A model generated the notes under the pieces. That model ran no database searches, was not told the origin of the DNA, and saw only the letters and a list, made by a program, of their open reading frames with translations. Positions 25,050-34,487 of a stretch of DNA of 45,240 nt are shown piece by piece. This stretch comes from Candidatus Poribacteria bacterium (lineage in GTDB: Bacteria > Poribacteria > WGA-4E > WGA-3G). The position numbers and the translations under genes are program-made. Within the stretch, counting starts at the first letter, position 1. Each line of letters starts with the position of its first letter. The stretch covers positions 1 to 45,240 of the forward strand of contig VXZK01000191.1 of the NCBI GenBank assembly GCA_009845545.1. Reading direction: 5' to 3'.

Positions 25050-28000
25050 CTACTCAAAAACATTTTCGATGTGGAGTGATTGCGCCATCTTCTGATTTTC
25101 GGTTTCTAATTTTTCACGACTCGCGATAACGCAAAGCGAGGCTTTATCGTTGTTTGCCTCCAAAGTTTCGAGCAGTGCTCGTTTTACCGCCTTCGGTGTT
25201 GCGCGTCGGAGTTGTGCGTATTTTTTTTCCATTACTTCTCGTGTCTGCCCATTGAGGTAGTGCGTGAGCGCATCGGTTGAGGCTTGACTGGGGCGGACTG
25301 TTTTTTGGTAATCCGACGCTGTTGCAATAATAGCCTTATCAATATCCGATTGCGTCCACTCTATCTGTTTAACATAGTCGATGGTATGGGCGAAAACGTT
25401 GAGTGTTCGGGCAACGTGCGGGTCAAATTGCGAGCTTTGATAGATCAAGGATTCAAATGGGTTATAAGTAAAAGCACCAATGTAGGCATTACCTTTGAGC
25501 CGGATTTCGGGTAACATATAATCAAACATCAGGATATGTGAACCGATGGTCAAGAGGATTGAATCCGGATGCGAGTAGTGTGGTGCTGGCATCGCTTGGG
25601 TGCAGTGCGCTACTTGAATGGGAGCCGCCAATCCTTCGCGCGGCTTTATACCATTAGGTTTAAAGCCTTTTGGTTCTGGGGCTATCGGTTCACAGCGCAT
25701 ATTACGAATCCACTCGGCGAACTGCCCTTGCAGCTGGTCAAAGGCTACGTCAGAGCCAGTAAAACTGGCGGTTACACGGCCTTGGACTAATAGAAAATCG
25801 CGGATTTGTTCAATAGAATCGGCGAGTTCTTCATAAGATTCGTCAAAACGCTTGAGCAACATTTCACTCATGCGGAATTGTGGCAACCCGAAGACGGTTT
25901 CTTTCAGATATGCCTGTGGTGAAAGTCCGCGAGCAGCATGATGATTTGCAATACTTGGACCGCGATAGCCGTGTATCTGGTTCTGATAGCTTACTACTGC
26001 TTGACTGAGCACGTTGTATAGACGTTCTTTATCGCATGGGTTCATATCGAAAACCAAATCGTGCAAAACGTCTAAGGCATCCTCTATTTTATCATCAAGT
26101 GCCTTGAGATGAAACTGCATGTTCCACACAGGATGGTTAGCGTTAAGGGCGTGTGTGCTAAATTTGGGAGAACATTCTAATCCACCGGTAGCGGCTGCGG
26201 CACGCTGTGCCATCTGTTCGTAATTTATATTTCCAGCACCGAGTTTACTGATAGCATCAGTGTATCTGGGTAAATGCTGCCAAAGGTGGTATGGTAACCC
26301 TTGTAAATCGAAATTTAGCACAAGGTAGTTCACGCCGTTTGAAAAAATATTGTTCCGAAGTACAGGACGTCCACCAACCGTTTCAACGGTTGTAGGGATG
26401 TGTAGTGGTTCTTTTGGCAGCTCAGGGACACTCAGTTGTGGCAACTTCGCTAAATCCTCTGGTGAGTTGGGCTGCCCATTAAGACGTTCAAGTTCCGCGG
26501 CATCAGCAGCAATCTGTTTCATCTGTTCATCCGTGAGTTCTGATTGAATTGCTTTCAGGCGTGCGTCCTCCTCCGCATCCAGACGCGCCTGCATATCCGG
26601 CTCAGGGGAGAGAATCGTTGTCAGCCGATGCGGGTTGTCAAGGAGCCGCTCGCGAATCAATTCATTGAAGATACGCGGATTTTGTTTCCAACGTTGTCGG
26701 ACAGTAGATAGGTGGGTCCCCATTTTTAAAAAGAGGGTCGGCTCCTTTTCATAGATCCATGTGTTTACGACACGCTTCATCATTTGAAACGGGAAGTTCG
26801 GTGTAACTTCCTGATAGTCGTATGTGATTTGTTGGAATGCGGCTTCCACCTTCTCTTGGTCAATTTCTGCATCTGCAATTTGCGTGAGTGTATTGGCGAC
26901 CAATTCCGTGAAAGCGTTAACGCGATCTGCTTCGCTTCCGATCAGACCAACACGGAAAGTTCTGTTCGGTCCTATAAAACCTCTTTGGGAATCATTGAGT
27001 ATATCAGTTCCGAGTTTTGAATCCATGATTGCCTTGCGGAGGGGTGCTCCTTCATTACCAAGCAGAATTAGGTTTAAAATACTGCATAAGATGACATCTT
27101 CGGGATCAGTTGTCTCTCCGATGAGCCAACTGAGCATCAAGTATGTCTTTTCAGTGAGCGATTCATCTATGCCAATTGGATAGGTATCCGTCACAGTTCG
27201 CGGGGATTTCCACTTCGGTTGGTGTGAGATTTCCGCGCGGAGGGGATGTAGAAACTCTTTTGTGTTAGCCTTTGGAAGTGCCGCCAATTTATCAGCGAGA
27301 AATGTGAGATAATCACTTGTTGGTATATTGCCGTAGAAGAAGAAGTAACTGTTGCTCGGATGAAAGTAGGTTTTGTGATAGGTTTTCAATTGTTCGTAGG
27401 TTAAGTCAGGCATAACCAATGAGTTCCCACCACCATTACGGGCATAGCAGGTGTCGGGTAGAAGCCCACCGCTCACAGCAAAATCCAAGCATGCTTCTGG
27501 GGCAGACAGAGCGTTTTTCACTTCATTGTAGACGATCCCATTTATTTTTAAATCACCTATGGGCCGATTTGGATCAACAGGTTCAAGGTGGTGTCCTTCA
27601 CGTTTGAAAGTGTCCTCTGTCAGTAACGGATGAAAAACCGAATCAAAGTGGATCTCTGCGAAATTGAACAGATCCTTTTTTATATTGCTTGAAGCGTAGT
27701 AATAGGCATGATCAGAGAAGTTCATAGCATTCGCACTGGCGAGACTCATCTTTATCATTTCTAAGAAGACATCTTTTACCGGATACCTCCGAGATCCCGC
27801 CATCACTGAATGCTCAAGGATATGTTGTAATCCGGTATCATCAAGTGTTGGGGTGATCGGACTGATTGAAAACCAGTTTCTGGAGTCGTCTGTGTAGAGA
27901 TGCATCAGTCGTGCACCGCTACGTGGATGTGAAAGTTCTATTGCCACCGCTCGCAATTCGTCAATGGGTGTGATGGCTTTTACCTCAAAGCCGTGCAAGT

Positions 28001-28091
28001 GTTGACCTGGATAGAGGTTAACGGGTGGATGTTGGACATCTGTTCTGTCTTGTGGGAATGCGTTATGATCAATACGCCCTTTTGAATTCAT
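25050..28091 (-). CDS. M16C family zinc metallopeptidase, PreP-like
   Basis: 1013-aa insulinase-superfamily protease of the presequence-protease (PreP/Cym1) class. The inverted zinc motif HxxEH is HILEH (His90, Glu93, His94), and the distal Glu ligand lies in YNEVKNAL (Glu190). The four-domain length of about 1000 aa fits PreP rather than the 450-aa bacterial M16B pairs. No signal peptide, so it is probably cytoplasmic, degrading free peptides. Start 28091 has GGAGA five bases upstream; an upstream ATG at 28118 has no good site. Monocistronic by appearance, downstream of a terminator. Confidence 0.9.
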   Translation of the reverse strand: MNSKGRIDHNAFPQDRTDVQHPPVNLYPGQHLHGFEVKAITPIDELRAVAIELSHPRSGARLMHLYTDDSRNWFSISPITPTLDDTGLQHILEHSVMAGSRRYPVKDVFLEMIKMSLASANAMNFSDHAYYYASSNIKKDLFNFAEIHFDSVFHPLLTEDTFKREGHHLEPVDPNRPIGDLKINGIVYNEVKNALSAPEACLDFAVSGGLLPDTCYARNGGGNSLVMPDLTYEQLKTYHKTYFHPSNSYFFFYGNIPTSDYLTFLADKLAALPKANTKEFLHPLRAEISHQPKWKSPRTVTDTYPIGIDESLTEKTYLMLSWLIGETTDPEDVILCSILNLILLGNEGAPLRKAIMDSKLGTDILNDSQRGFIGPNRTFRVGLIGSEADRVNAFTELVANTLTQIADAEIDQEKVEAAFQQITYDYQEVTPNFPFQMMKRVVNTWIYEKEPTLFLKMGTHLSTVRQRWKQNPRIFNELIRERLLDNPHRLTTILSPEPDMQARLDAEEDARLKAIQSELTDEQMKQIAADAAELERLNGQPNSPEDLAKLPQLSVPELPKEPLHIPTTVETVGGRPVLRNNIFSNGVNYLVLNFDLQGLPYHLWQHLPRYTDAISKLGAGNINYEQMAQRAAAATGGLECSPKFSTHALNANHPVWNMQFHLKALDDKIEDALDVLHDLVFDMNPCDKERLYNVLSQAVVSYQNQIHGYRGPSIANHHAARGLSPQAYLKETVFGLPQFRMSEMLLKRFDESYEELADSIEQIRDFLLVQGRVTASFTGSDVAFDQLQGQFAEWIRNMRCEPIAPEPKGFKPNGIKPREGLAAPIQVAHCTQAMPAPHYSHPDSILLTIGSHILMFDYMLPEIRLKGNAYIGAFTYNPFESLIYQSSQFDPHVARTLNVFAHTIDYVKQIEWTQSDIDKAIIATASDYQKTVRPSQASTDALTHYLNGQTREVMEKKYAQLRRATPKAVKRALLETLEANNDKASLCVIASREKLETENQKMAQSLHIENVFE

Positions 28092-28120
28092 CTTGGTCTC
28101 CAAGTTTTTGTATTTCATGA

Positions 28121-28139
28121 ATTTACAAAGTGTGCCTAC
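28121..28139 (-). repeat. Dispersed GTAGG repeat, copy 3 (partial)
   Basis: Minus strand GTAGGCACACTTTGTAAAT matches 15 of the first 17 bases of copy 2 at 17215. It lies just upstream of the M16 gene. A TAGGCAC/GTGCCTA hairpin 120 bp away (28252-28272) repeats the same core. Confidence 0.35.
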
Positions 28140-28206
28140 CGGTAAATGTCTACGTATTTTCGGAGAACCGGTTATACACGCTGTTTATATAGAGACCTCT
28201 AACGCG

Positions 28207-28247
28207 AAAAAAGACAGTGAAAATTTTGTATGGAATTCTCACTGTCT
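28207..28247 (-). terminator. Rho-independent terminator after the TAXI gene
   Basis: On the minus strand, AGACAGTGA (28247-28239) and TCACTGTCT (28220-28212) form a perfect 9-bp stem. The inner AATT bases can pair further, and six T residues follow directly (28212-28207, overlapping the stem end). A second hairpin (TAGGCAC/GTGCCTA, 28252-28272) lies just before it. It ends the halogenase-TAXI transcript. Confidence 0.75.
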
Positions 28248-28352
28248 GATTTAGGCACGTAAAATGTGCCTATTTGCGGCTCAATTATTAATAACGCGCT
28301 TTAGAGACAGAAACGGACATGATTTTGTGAAGATTATAGAACGATGGAGGTT

Positions 28353-29360
28353 TTATTCCTCCCAGATACCGATTTCGCGGTAGAAGCGGATCGCACCGGG
28401 ATGAAAGGGTGTACCTACGTTTTTGACAATGTTTATCGGATTAATCGCTTTCCCAGCTTTATGTATCTTGACGACTTCTGCGCGATGGGTGTACAAGGTT
28501 TTCGTGAATTCATAAACCGTCCGTTCATCAGTTGTCTCGGCAGTGATCAGGTGCATTGAACCCACGTTCATACTCGCAAACGGCTCTGTCTGTCCTTTAT
28601 AGGTATCGGCAGGGATAGTTATCGCGTTAAAGAAGGGGTACTTTTCAAAGAGAGATTGTTTCGCTGCTTCATCGAACGGAATAAAAAAGATGTCTTGGGA
28701 CGTAACGGTTTGTATGACTGCTGGCGTTGGGATCGCACCGCCCATGAATGCTGCAGCAGCGGAACCGTCGGCTAACAGATCCTTCGCTCCGATGTAAGTG
28801 CTGTTAAGCGGTGAAAAATCTTCGTAAGTGATGCCATGTGCGGCCAATATTGGTCTGAGGAAATACTCAAAACCCGCGCCTGCGGGACCAACGACAATCC
28901 GTTTTCCCGCGAAATCTTGAATTTTACGGATACCAGAGGACTGCGGTGTAATAAACAGACCGACGTTCGGAGCAAGTGTCATAACGGCACGGACGGGATG
29001 TTCCGTTTTCCACGCGCCTTCGCCACGCACAGCGAAGTACGAGATCGCGGCGTTTGCAAGTGCGAACTCCAGCTCGCCACTCACAAGGCGACGGATATTT
29101 TCCTGGGTGCCTTTCGTGCTTTCGGCGGTCACTTCCCAACCGGTTTCTGAAGTATTATCGCCAACGACAGCAGCGATTGCACTACCGACGACGAAAAAGG
29201 CACCACCTGTCGGGGCCGTCCCAATGCTGATGTGGACACGCTTTGCTTCTGCCTTCTCACCCTCGGCAGGTTGACGTTTTTGTGCGTTATCGCACCCGAA
29301 CCCGATGCTGAGGGCGAAAATAAGAGCCGTAATGGATAGATAGGACGTGATTGATCTCAT
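28353..29360 (-). CDS. TAXI family TRAP transporter solute-binding lipoprotein
   Basis: 335-aa periplasmic binding protein of the TRAP-associated extracytoplasmic immunogenic (TAXI) family. Signal sequence with a lipobox-like end (SIGFGC, Cys about 23), so it is lipid-anchored. Typical segments are ISIGTAPTGGAFFVVGSAIAA, STKGTQENIRRLVSGELEFA, FAGKRIVVGPAGAGFE and KDLLADGSAAAAFMGGAIPT. TAXI proteins bind small dicarboxylates or amino acids such as glutamate and feed a fused DctQM permease. No permease gene is present here. It is 36 bp downstream of the halogenase-like gene and followed by a terminator, so the two are co-transcribed. GGAG precedes the ATG. Confidence 0.87.
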   Translation of the reverse strand: MRSITSYLSITALIFALSIGFGCDNAQKRQPAEGEKAEAKRVHISIGTAPTGGAFFVVGSAIAAVVGDNTSETGWEVTAESTKGTQENIRRLVSGELEFALANAAISYFAVRGEGAWKTEHPVRAVMTLAPNVGLFITPQSSGIRKIQDFAGKRIVVGPAGAGFEYFLRPILAAHGITYEDFSPLNSTYIGAKDLLADGSAAAAFMGGAIPTPAVIQTVTSQDIFFIPFDEAAKQSLFEKYPFFNAITIPADTYKGQTEPFASMNVGSMHLITAETTDERTVYEFTKTLYTHRAEVVKIHKAGKAINPINIVKNVGTPFHPGAIRFYREIGIWEE

Positions 29361-29396
29361 GAAATTCTCCTATAGATATGTGGCGCGTGTTCTATA

Positions 29397-30659
29397 TTAA
29401 TCGAGCGATATCTCAGGGGGCAGTGGACACATTTCTGCCATCGCCGGGAAGATGTGTGTAACGTCTTTTCTAAACACATCACCGCTCAGAATGTCAACGA
29501 TACCCCCCTGATGTTCCGGGTGTTCTGATAGAAACCGCGCAAAGCTGAACTCTTTTGTATAAAAAGCGTAAACAAGTTTCCGAAATGCCTCCATACCGTC
29601 CACAAACGCCGGTCCAAAACTCCCAAGCTGCGCTTCGGAAAAATCGTTTTTTCGGAAGGCTTCAATGATCGCATCCGCTGCCATCTCCCCCGATTTGAGT
29701 GCCAAAAATAGTCCGGTTGAGTAGACAGGATCCAAGAATCCGAAGGCATCGCCTACCAATACCCAGTGATTGCCTGCGATACGGCTGGCGCGGTAAGAAA
29801 AATCTTTAGTCGTTTGGATCGGGAGTAGCTGCTTCGCATCTTCAAGTCGTTGCTTCAGGGGTATGCATTTATTGAGCTCTTCGGTGAAGATTTTCTGAGC
29901 GTTAAGTTTACCGTTAGCATCTCTTCGGTTTTGAAGTAGGTAGTCCAATTCACCTACAACACCGATGCTCGTGCGGTTATATGGCAGTGGGATTGACCAG
30001 AACCAAGAATCTTTCTCTTCGGTGTGCAAAATAAGTGTCGCGCCTTCATCGATGCCTTCGTCTCTATGACCGCCTTCGTAGTGCGTGAAGAGCGATGCCA
30101 TTTTGAGGTTCGGCTCTATTGTGTTCAGTTTCAGCTGCTTACCGATGAGCGACCGCTGCCCAGTAGAATCGACAATGACAGTTGCATGAAGGGTTTCGCG
30201 AGTGCCGTCCGTGTTCTGTGTAACGACACCGGTTGCTGTGTCGCCTTCAAAAAGGACTTCGCGCACGCCTATCCCGCGACGGACTTCAACACCTTTCTCT
30301 TTGGCATTATCCAAGAGCATCTGGTCGAATTCACTCCGCAGGACCTGCCATGTGACGGCACTCTCGTGTGGATTGGTTTGGAAGAAATAGAACGGCGTGG
30401 AGCCTCTGCCGGTGCGCGAATAGAACTGTACGCTATACTTCTGGGGGAAGTGGCTTGTCCGCAGTTTTTCGAGCATACCGAGCCGTTTGAAGGTCCAGTA
30501 TGTTGCAGGAATCAGCGATTCACCGATTTTGAATTGCGGTGTCGTTGCCCGTTCGAGCAGCAGCACGCGATGCCCGTGTTCAGCAACAAGTGTCGCAACG
30601 GTACTTCCCGCAGGTCCGCCCCCGATAACGATGGTGTCGTAGGTGTGGTGTGTGTTCAT
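29397..30659 (-). CDS. FAD-dependent oxidoreductase, flavin-dependent halogenase-like
   Basis: 420 aa. Rossmann FAD motif VIGGGPAGST (11-20), FKIGESLIP (43-51), and VLVGDAFGF near 300. Two features point to the flavin-dependent halogenase branch rather than plain monooxygenases: SWFWSIP (218-224), a variant of the GWxWxIP motif, and FLDPVYSTG (308-316), matching FxPxxSxG. A Lys at position 74 in HFPQKYSVQFY sits where phenolic halogenases have their catalytic Lys. Related geranylgeranyl-reductase-like enzymes share parts of this, so halogenation is a hypothesis. No flavin reductase, carrier protein or NRPS/PKS gene is nearby. The only partner in the transcript is the TAXI lipoprotein. Confidence 0.75.
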   Translation of the reverse strand: MNTHHTYDTIVIGGGPAGSTVATLVAEHGHRVLLLERATTPQFKIGESLIPATYWTFKRLGMLEKLRTSHFPQKYSVQFYSRTGRGSTPFYFFQTNPHESAVTWQVLRSEFDQMLLDNAKEKGVEVRRGIGVREVLFEGDTATGVVTQNTDGTRETLHATVIVDSTGQRSLIGKQLKLNTIEPNLKMASLFTHYEGGHRDEGIDEGATLILHTEEKDSWFWSIPLPYNRTSIGVVGELDYLLQNRRDANGKLNAQKIFTEELNKCIPLKQRLEDAKQLLPIQTTKDFSYRASRIAGNHWVLVGDAFGFLDPVYSTGLFLALKSGEMAADAIIEAFRKNDFSEAQLGSFGPAFVDGMEAFRKLVYAFYTKEFSFARFLSEHPEHQGGIVDILSGDVFRKDVTHIFPAMAEMCPLPPEISLD

Positions 30660-30777
30660 AGATTTGTTGTCTATAGGATAAAATATTTTTGTCCGGATAC
30701 TACTATAATAGTCGGTGATCAGATGCTATGTTTTTGTAAATAAAGATTGCCATCTTAAAGTGTAAAGTCATGGAAAT

Positions 30778-33700
30778 TCAAGAAATTACAGATTTCGCGC
30801 AACGGAAACCAATGCTGTAGTACGTATCCGTGGGGGCACCCTTGCCGCGAGATGAAGAATCAATGCGCAACACGCGATCCTTTTTATCATATCTATCAAG
30901 ACACCATTCCCACACCTTGCTTGTCCCAACATATAATCCGCAGCTTGCTGCTTTTTCCCACTCTGTTTCCGTTGGTAAACGCTTCCCTATCCATTCTGCA
31001 TAAGCCATTGCTGCGTACCAACTCACATAAACAACAGGACGCTCCGCTTCCCCATTTGGATAATTACTCCCATTCCAATGTTTCAAATAGTGGCCGTTAT
31101 GATACTTTCTATCGATATGGTCTTTACCCCACTGCGGATTAGCATTAAGGAATTGTAAATACTGCACATTGGTGACAGCGGACTTATCAATATAAAAGCC
31201 ATCAAGGTTAAAATTATTCCGTTCAATCATAGTTATGACCCTTCGTTCAGGATATCTTGGTTGTACGAGAGAATTCCGTGTTGTAACTTTTTCTTCAAAA
31301 TCAATAGAAAACGGAAAACTCGATAGTTCTGCGACAAGGTTGTCCAAGCGTCTAGAATTTTTGCCTGACGAAGTTTCCTTGTCCGTACTATCTGTTTGAA
31401 ATTTGGCCGCGGGGATCAGAATCATATCAGTAGGGATGGCTTGTTCTATTTTAACCAATTTACTCAAAAGTTCACGTGCAGATTGATAAGTTGAAGCGAT
31501 ACATAAAGATTTTGCCTTTTCCAGCTCGCCGAGTTCAAGATAAGTACGTGCAAGGTAGTAACGCGTCTTTTCGCAATTCGGATCGATATTTTTTGCCTTT
31601 TGGAAAGAACTTCTGGCTTTGGCATATGCCCCTATCCAATAATGAGCATTGCCAAGGTTACTATAGGCAGTTTTATCACTTGGGTCAAGGTCAACAGCCT
31701 TTTGATAACAACTTGCAGCATTAGTATAATCGTCTTGCCAGTAATAGGCACGACCAAGACTTGTATAAACTTTTTTATCATTTGGCTCAATATTACTTGC
31801 CTTCAGCAAAAGGTTTATCGCTTTGCCATATTCATTGTCTTCTATATAGGCGACACCTCGCTTGTAGTACTCTTGTTTTATAGTATTCAAGAGTTCCTGT
31901 GCTGATTGATATTTCGGATCAAATCTTAAAGCCTTGTTCGCTGAGTTTTCCGCCTCTATGAGTTTATTCTGTCCAAAGTACGCTCGTCCCAATCCACAGT
32001 GTGCCTCTGTATAAAAAGGATCGATGTTTATTGCTTCCTTAAATGCGATAACTGCTGCATCATATTGTCCATTGCCCAAGTAAACGAAACCGGACTCATA
32101 ATGTTCTTGCTTTCTTTTTTTCCATTGAAGACGAGAAGAGTTGAGATAACTGTCAAGATAACAGAGGCTCACCGCAATTGCGTCAGCAGAATGATCGTCT
32201 ATATTATCAATATTTTGAACAATCGGGAAGTTGCAACGCCTTTTAACCCCTTCCTGGACCTGTTCCTGTTCTTTTTTTAAAGCTTTTCTATTGCCTGTAG
32301 CAGCATATTTAACCTGCTGTGGTGAATAAGAAGCATATTCGATTCCATGTTGATTGGCTATAGATCTGACCAGTCCCACACAACCAGCAACACCGATTAA
32401 CCCGCTATCTGTAGCACCTTCAAGTCTCTCGACTGCAATTGCATCTGGCGAATGTAATGCTATTAGTTTGTTAATTTTATCCTCAATATGTTTAAATTTT
32501 TCATCCGATGCCCCTTTTGGTCTCTCGGTATCACAATCAACAACAGTGTAACCATTGGATGATTTCTCAGTAACTGCCCAGCCAACATTTGGACCACTAA
32601 TAATAGCATCAATCTTGCCAGGATCAATACCAAGGACGATTTCTGGTCTAATAGGTGAGAGTGTTGTAGAATCTAACAGTTCTTCAACCACTGTTGACGA
32701 TTCTGTTTTTTCAGATTTTATAGGTTTCAGCGGGATATGAAAGTCACTTAAGAACTGTGTAGGTTCAAGGAAATGCTGCGGAATTTCATCTAAAAACGGA
32801 GATCTACCGTTCACATTTAAACTTGCATTCCCCTCATAAGACGATAGGCATAACCAGTTCTGAGCACGAGTCATTGCTACGTATAACAACCGTCGCTCTT
32901 CATTTTGATCGTTTCCTGTCAAAGGTAACAAATCTTTGCATACCCCAACTACAAACACATTTGGAAATTCCAAACCTTTCGATTTGTGGATTGTCATGAC
33001 AGGTACATTGTCCGGAGAAATTCCCAAAGCATTAAAAGCAGTTTTAAACTCATCAATTTGGCTATTAAGACGACATAAAATAGCAAAATCTTTAGAACTC
33101 CAACCATATCGGATAGCACGAATAGCACGAATGATAAAAGAGGTAATAGTAGTAACCTCTTCTTCCTCGTTTTTACATTGGAGATGTTTTACTTTTTCGC
33201 CTTCAAGGTTCTGTGTAAACAGATCCTTGTCTCGTCGGTCTGGATTAAATTCTGCTAAAGCACGAGATGCATCAACTATCTTTTGTGTGGAACGATAATT
33301 TTGTCCAAGCGAGATTATCTTAGCAGTCTTCTCAAAGTTCAGTATGTTTTGGATGTCAGCTCCTTGGAAACTGTAAATCCCTTGGTCATCATCACCAACA
33401 ACACGTAGATTCTGATGCTTCTCAGCAAGGGTTTTAATGATGCTATATTGGACACGGTTAGTGTCTTGGTACTCATCTACGAAAATGAGTTCAAACTTTT
33501 CTTGCCATTTTGTCTTAACGTCATCAACATCTCTGAGGAGTTCGTTTGCGAGGAGCAGCTGGTTCGCGTAATCAATCCACTTGTTAGTCTCAAGCACCGA
33601 TTCGTACCTTTCGTAAATCTCTATGTAGGCCCGTGATATTTCAGGAGGCATTTCGGGATTTAGGGCGCGCTCTCCCGCTTCCGGAGGCAGGATGAAATGC

Positions 33701-34170
33701 AATTTGCAGCGAGTGATAAAATCAAGAATGTCCTTTGTGTTAAAAAACTTATGGTGCTGGAGATGATTAATCTGTGCTAGAACCTTTCCGATCTGTTTCC
33801 TAATCTCTTTTTTCTGGTCTTCCGCCTTTAACTCTTTAAAGTTCCGCGTGTAACCTTTATGGAGTTTCTGAATATCCTCTCTCAAAACCCCGCGGCAGAA
33901 ACTATGAAACGTAGAGATATTAACGAGTTGCCCTTCTTCTTGCCCTACAAATCTTGTTACTCGTTCTCTTAATTCCTCACAGGCTTTTCCAGTAAAACTA
34001 AATGCCAAGATTCGGTCTGGTTGTACACCATTTTCTATAGCATAAGCGATAGAATGAACAATCGTCCGCGTTTTACCTGAGCCAGGGCCTGCGATAATTA
34101 AGAGGGGACCTATTGTATGTGTAACAGCTTCTCGTTGGGATGGATTTAGCCTATCTAAAAGTTTTGACAT
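30778..34170 (-). CDS. UvrD helicase-RuvC resolvase-TPR-FGE fusion protein
   Basis: One uninterrupted 1130-aa frame with four modules. (1) Superfamily 1 helicase, about 5-445: Walker A IIAGPGSGKT, STFHSFCR, FVDEYQDTNRVQ, GDDDQGIYSFQGA, LGQNYRSTQ, MTIHKSKGLEFPNVFVVG, RRLLYVAMTRAQNWL. The 2B insert expected before MTIHKSKGLE is absent. (2) RuvC-like nuclease, about 510-675: VLGIDPGK (Asp516), AIAVERLEG (Glu581), SPQQVKYAATGNRKA, DDHSADAIAVSLC (His660, Asp663). (3) Six TPRs, about 686-900. (4) FGE-sulfatase/C-lectin-type domain, about 914-1130: GFYIDKSAVTNVQYLQF, PVVYVSWYAAMAYAEW, KRLPTETEWEKAA, VWEWC, GFRCAK. The stretch usually between EWEKAA and VWEW is missing. A TTG start at 34218 overlaps the upstream stop (TTGA) and is an alternative. 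AT-rich, beside a BrnT/BrnA pair. Confidence 0.9.
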   Translation of the reverse strand: MSKLLDRLNPSQREAVTHTIGPLLIIAGPGSGKTRTIVHSIAYAIENGVQPDRILAFSFTGKACEELRERVTRFVGQEEGQLVNISTFHSFCRGVLREDIQKLHKGYTRNFKELKAEDQKKEIRKQIGKVLAQINHLQHHKFFNTKDILDFITRCKLHFILPPEAGERALNPEMPPEISRAYIEIYERYESVLETNKWIDYANQLLLANELLRDVDDVKTKWQEKFELIFVDEYQDTNRVQYSIIKTLAEKHQNLRVVGDDDQGIYSFQGADIQNILNFEKTAKIISLGQNYRSTQKIVDASRALAEFNPDRRDKDLFTQNLEGEKVKHLQCKNEEEEVTTITSFIIRAIRAIRYGWSSKDFAILCRLNSQIDEFKTAFNALGISPDNVPVMTIHKSKGLEFPNVFVVGVCKDLLPLTGNDQNEERRLLYVAMTRAQNWLCLSSYEGNASLNVNGRSPFLDEIPQHFLEPTQFLSDFHIPLKPIKSEKTESSTVVEELLDSTTLSPIRPEIVLGIDPGKIDAIISGPNVGWAVTEKSSNGYTVVDCDTERPKGASDEKFKHIEDKINKLIALHSPDAIAVERLEGATDSGLIGVAGCVGLVRSIANQHGIEYASYSPQQVKYAATGNRKALKKEQEQVQEGVKRRCNFPIVQNIDNIDDHSADAIAVSLCYLDSYLNSSRLQWKKRKQEHYESGFVYLGNGQYDAAVIAFKEAINIDPFYTEAHCGLGRAYFGQNKLIEAENSANKALRFDPKYQSAQELLNTIKQEYYKRGVAYIEDNEYGKAINLLLKASNIEPNDKKVYTSLGRAYYWQDDYTNAASCYQKAVDLDPSDKTAYSNLGNAHYWIGAYAKARSSFQKAKNIDPNCEKTRYYLARTYLELGELEKAKSLCIASTYQSARELLSKLVKIEQAIPTDMILIPAAKFQTDSTDKETSSGKNSRRLDNLVAELSSFPFSIDFEEKVTTRNSLVQPRYPERRVITMIERNNFNLDGFYIDKSAVTNVQYLQFLNANPQWGKDHIDRKYHNGHYLKHWNGSNYPNGEAERPVVYVSWYAAMAYAEWIGKRLPTETEWEKAASCGLYVGTSKVWEWCLDRYDKKDRVLRIDSSSRGKGAPTDTYYSIGFRCAKSVIS

Positions 34171-34214
34171 CTTAGTTTCGTAGACTTTATTGCGGAAATA
34201 GAAAAATTCGCTAC

Positions 34215-34415
34215 TCAATCCGCAGCTTTCTCGTCATCCGATTTCGTAACTTTTGGTTTCTTATCCGGTGGATCCACAAATTTGTATTTGCCAGACTTCC
34301 GGTATTCTCCCTCTAATGCTTGATAGTGAGCGATCAGTTTGTCGACATCATGATCAAATCGCTCGGAGATTTCCCATCGAATTCTGCGAATTTCGTCAAT
34401 TTCATAGTCTGCCAT
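34215..34415 (-). CDS. Small conserved-type protein upstream of the fusion gene
   Basis: 66 aa, without a named function that I can give. It starts MADYEIDEIRRIRWEIS, then ERFDHDVDKLIAHYQALE: a helical, charged protein of a kind often seen encoded next to toxin-antitoxin genes. The C-terminus is Lys/Asp-rich (DPPDKKPKVTKSDDEKAAD). ATG 34415 is preferred over the TTG at 34427; AGGGG lies about 12 nt upstream. Its stop overlaps a possible TTG start of the helicase fusion, so coupling is possible. Confidence 0.6.
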   Translation of the reverse strand: MADYEIDEIRRIRWEISERFDHDVDKLIAHYQALEGEYRKSGKYKFVDPPDKKPKVTKSDDEKAAD

Positions 34416-34487
34416 TTTAGTCGTCAACCCCTAAACAATTATAACCTCGGAAATACCATTATGGCACCAAGGCAGTCATTTGTCAAT

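Noticed and set aside
30024..30743. 239-residue open frame on the plus strand opposite the halogenase-like gene
   Set aside because: It is antisense to a gene with clear motifs, rich in Cys/Arg/Phe, has no ribosome binding site and no family features.
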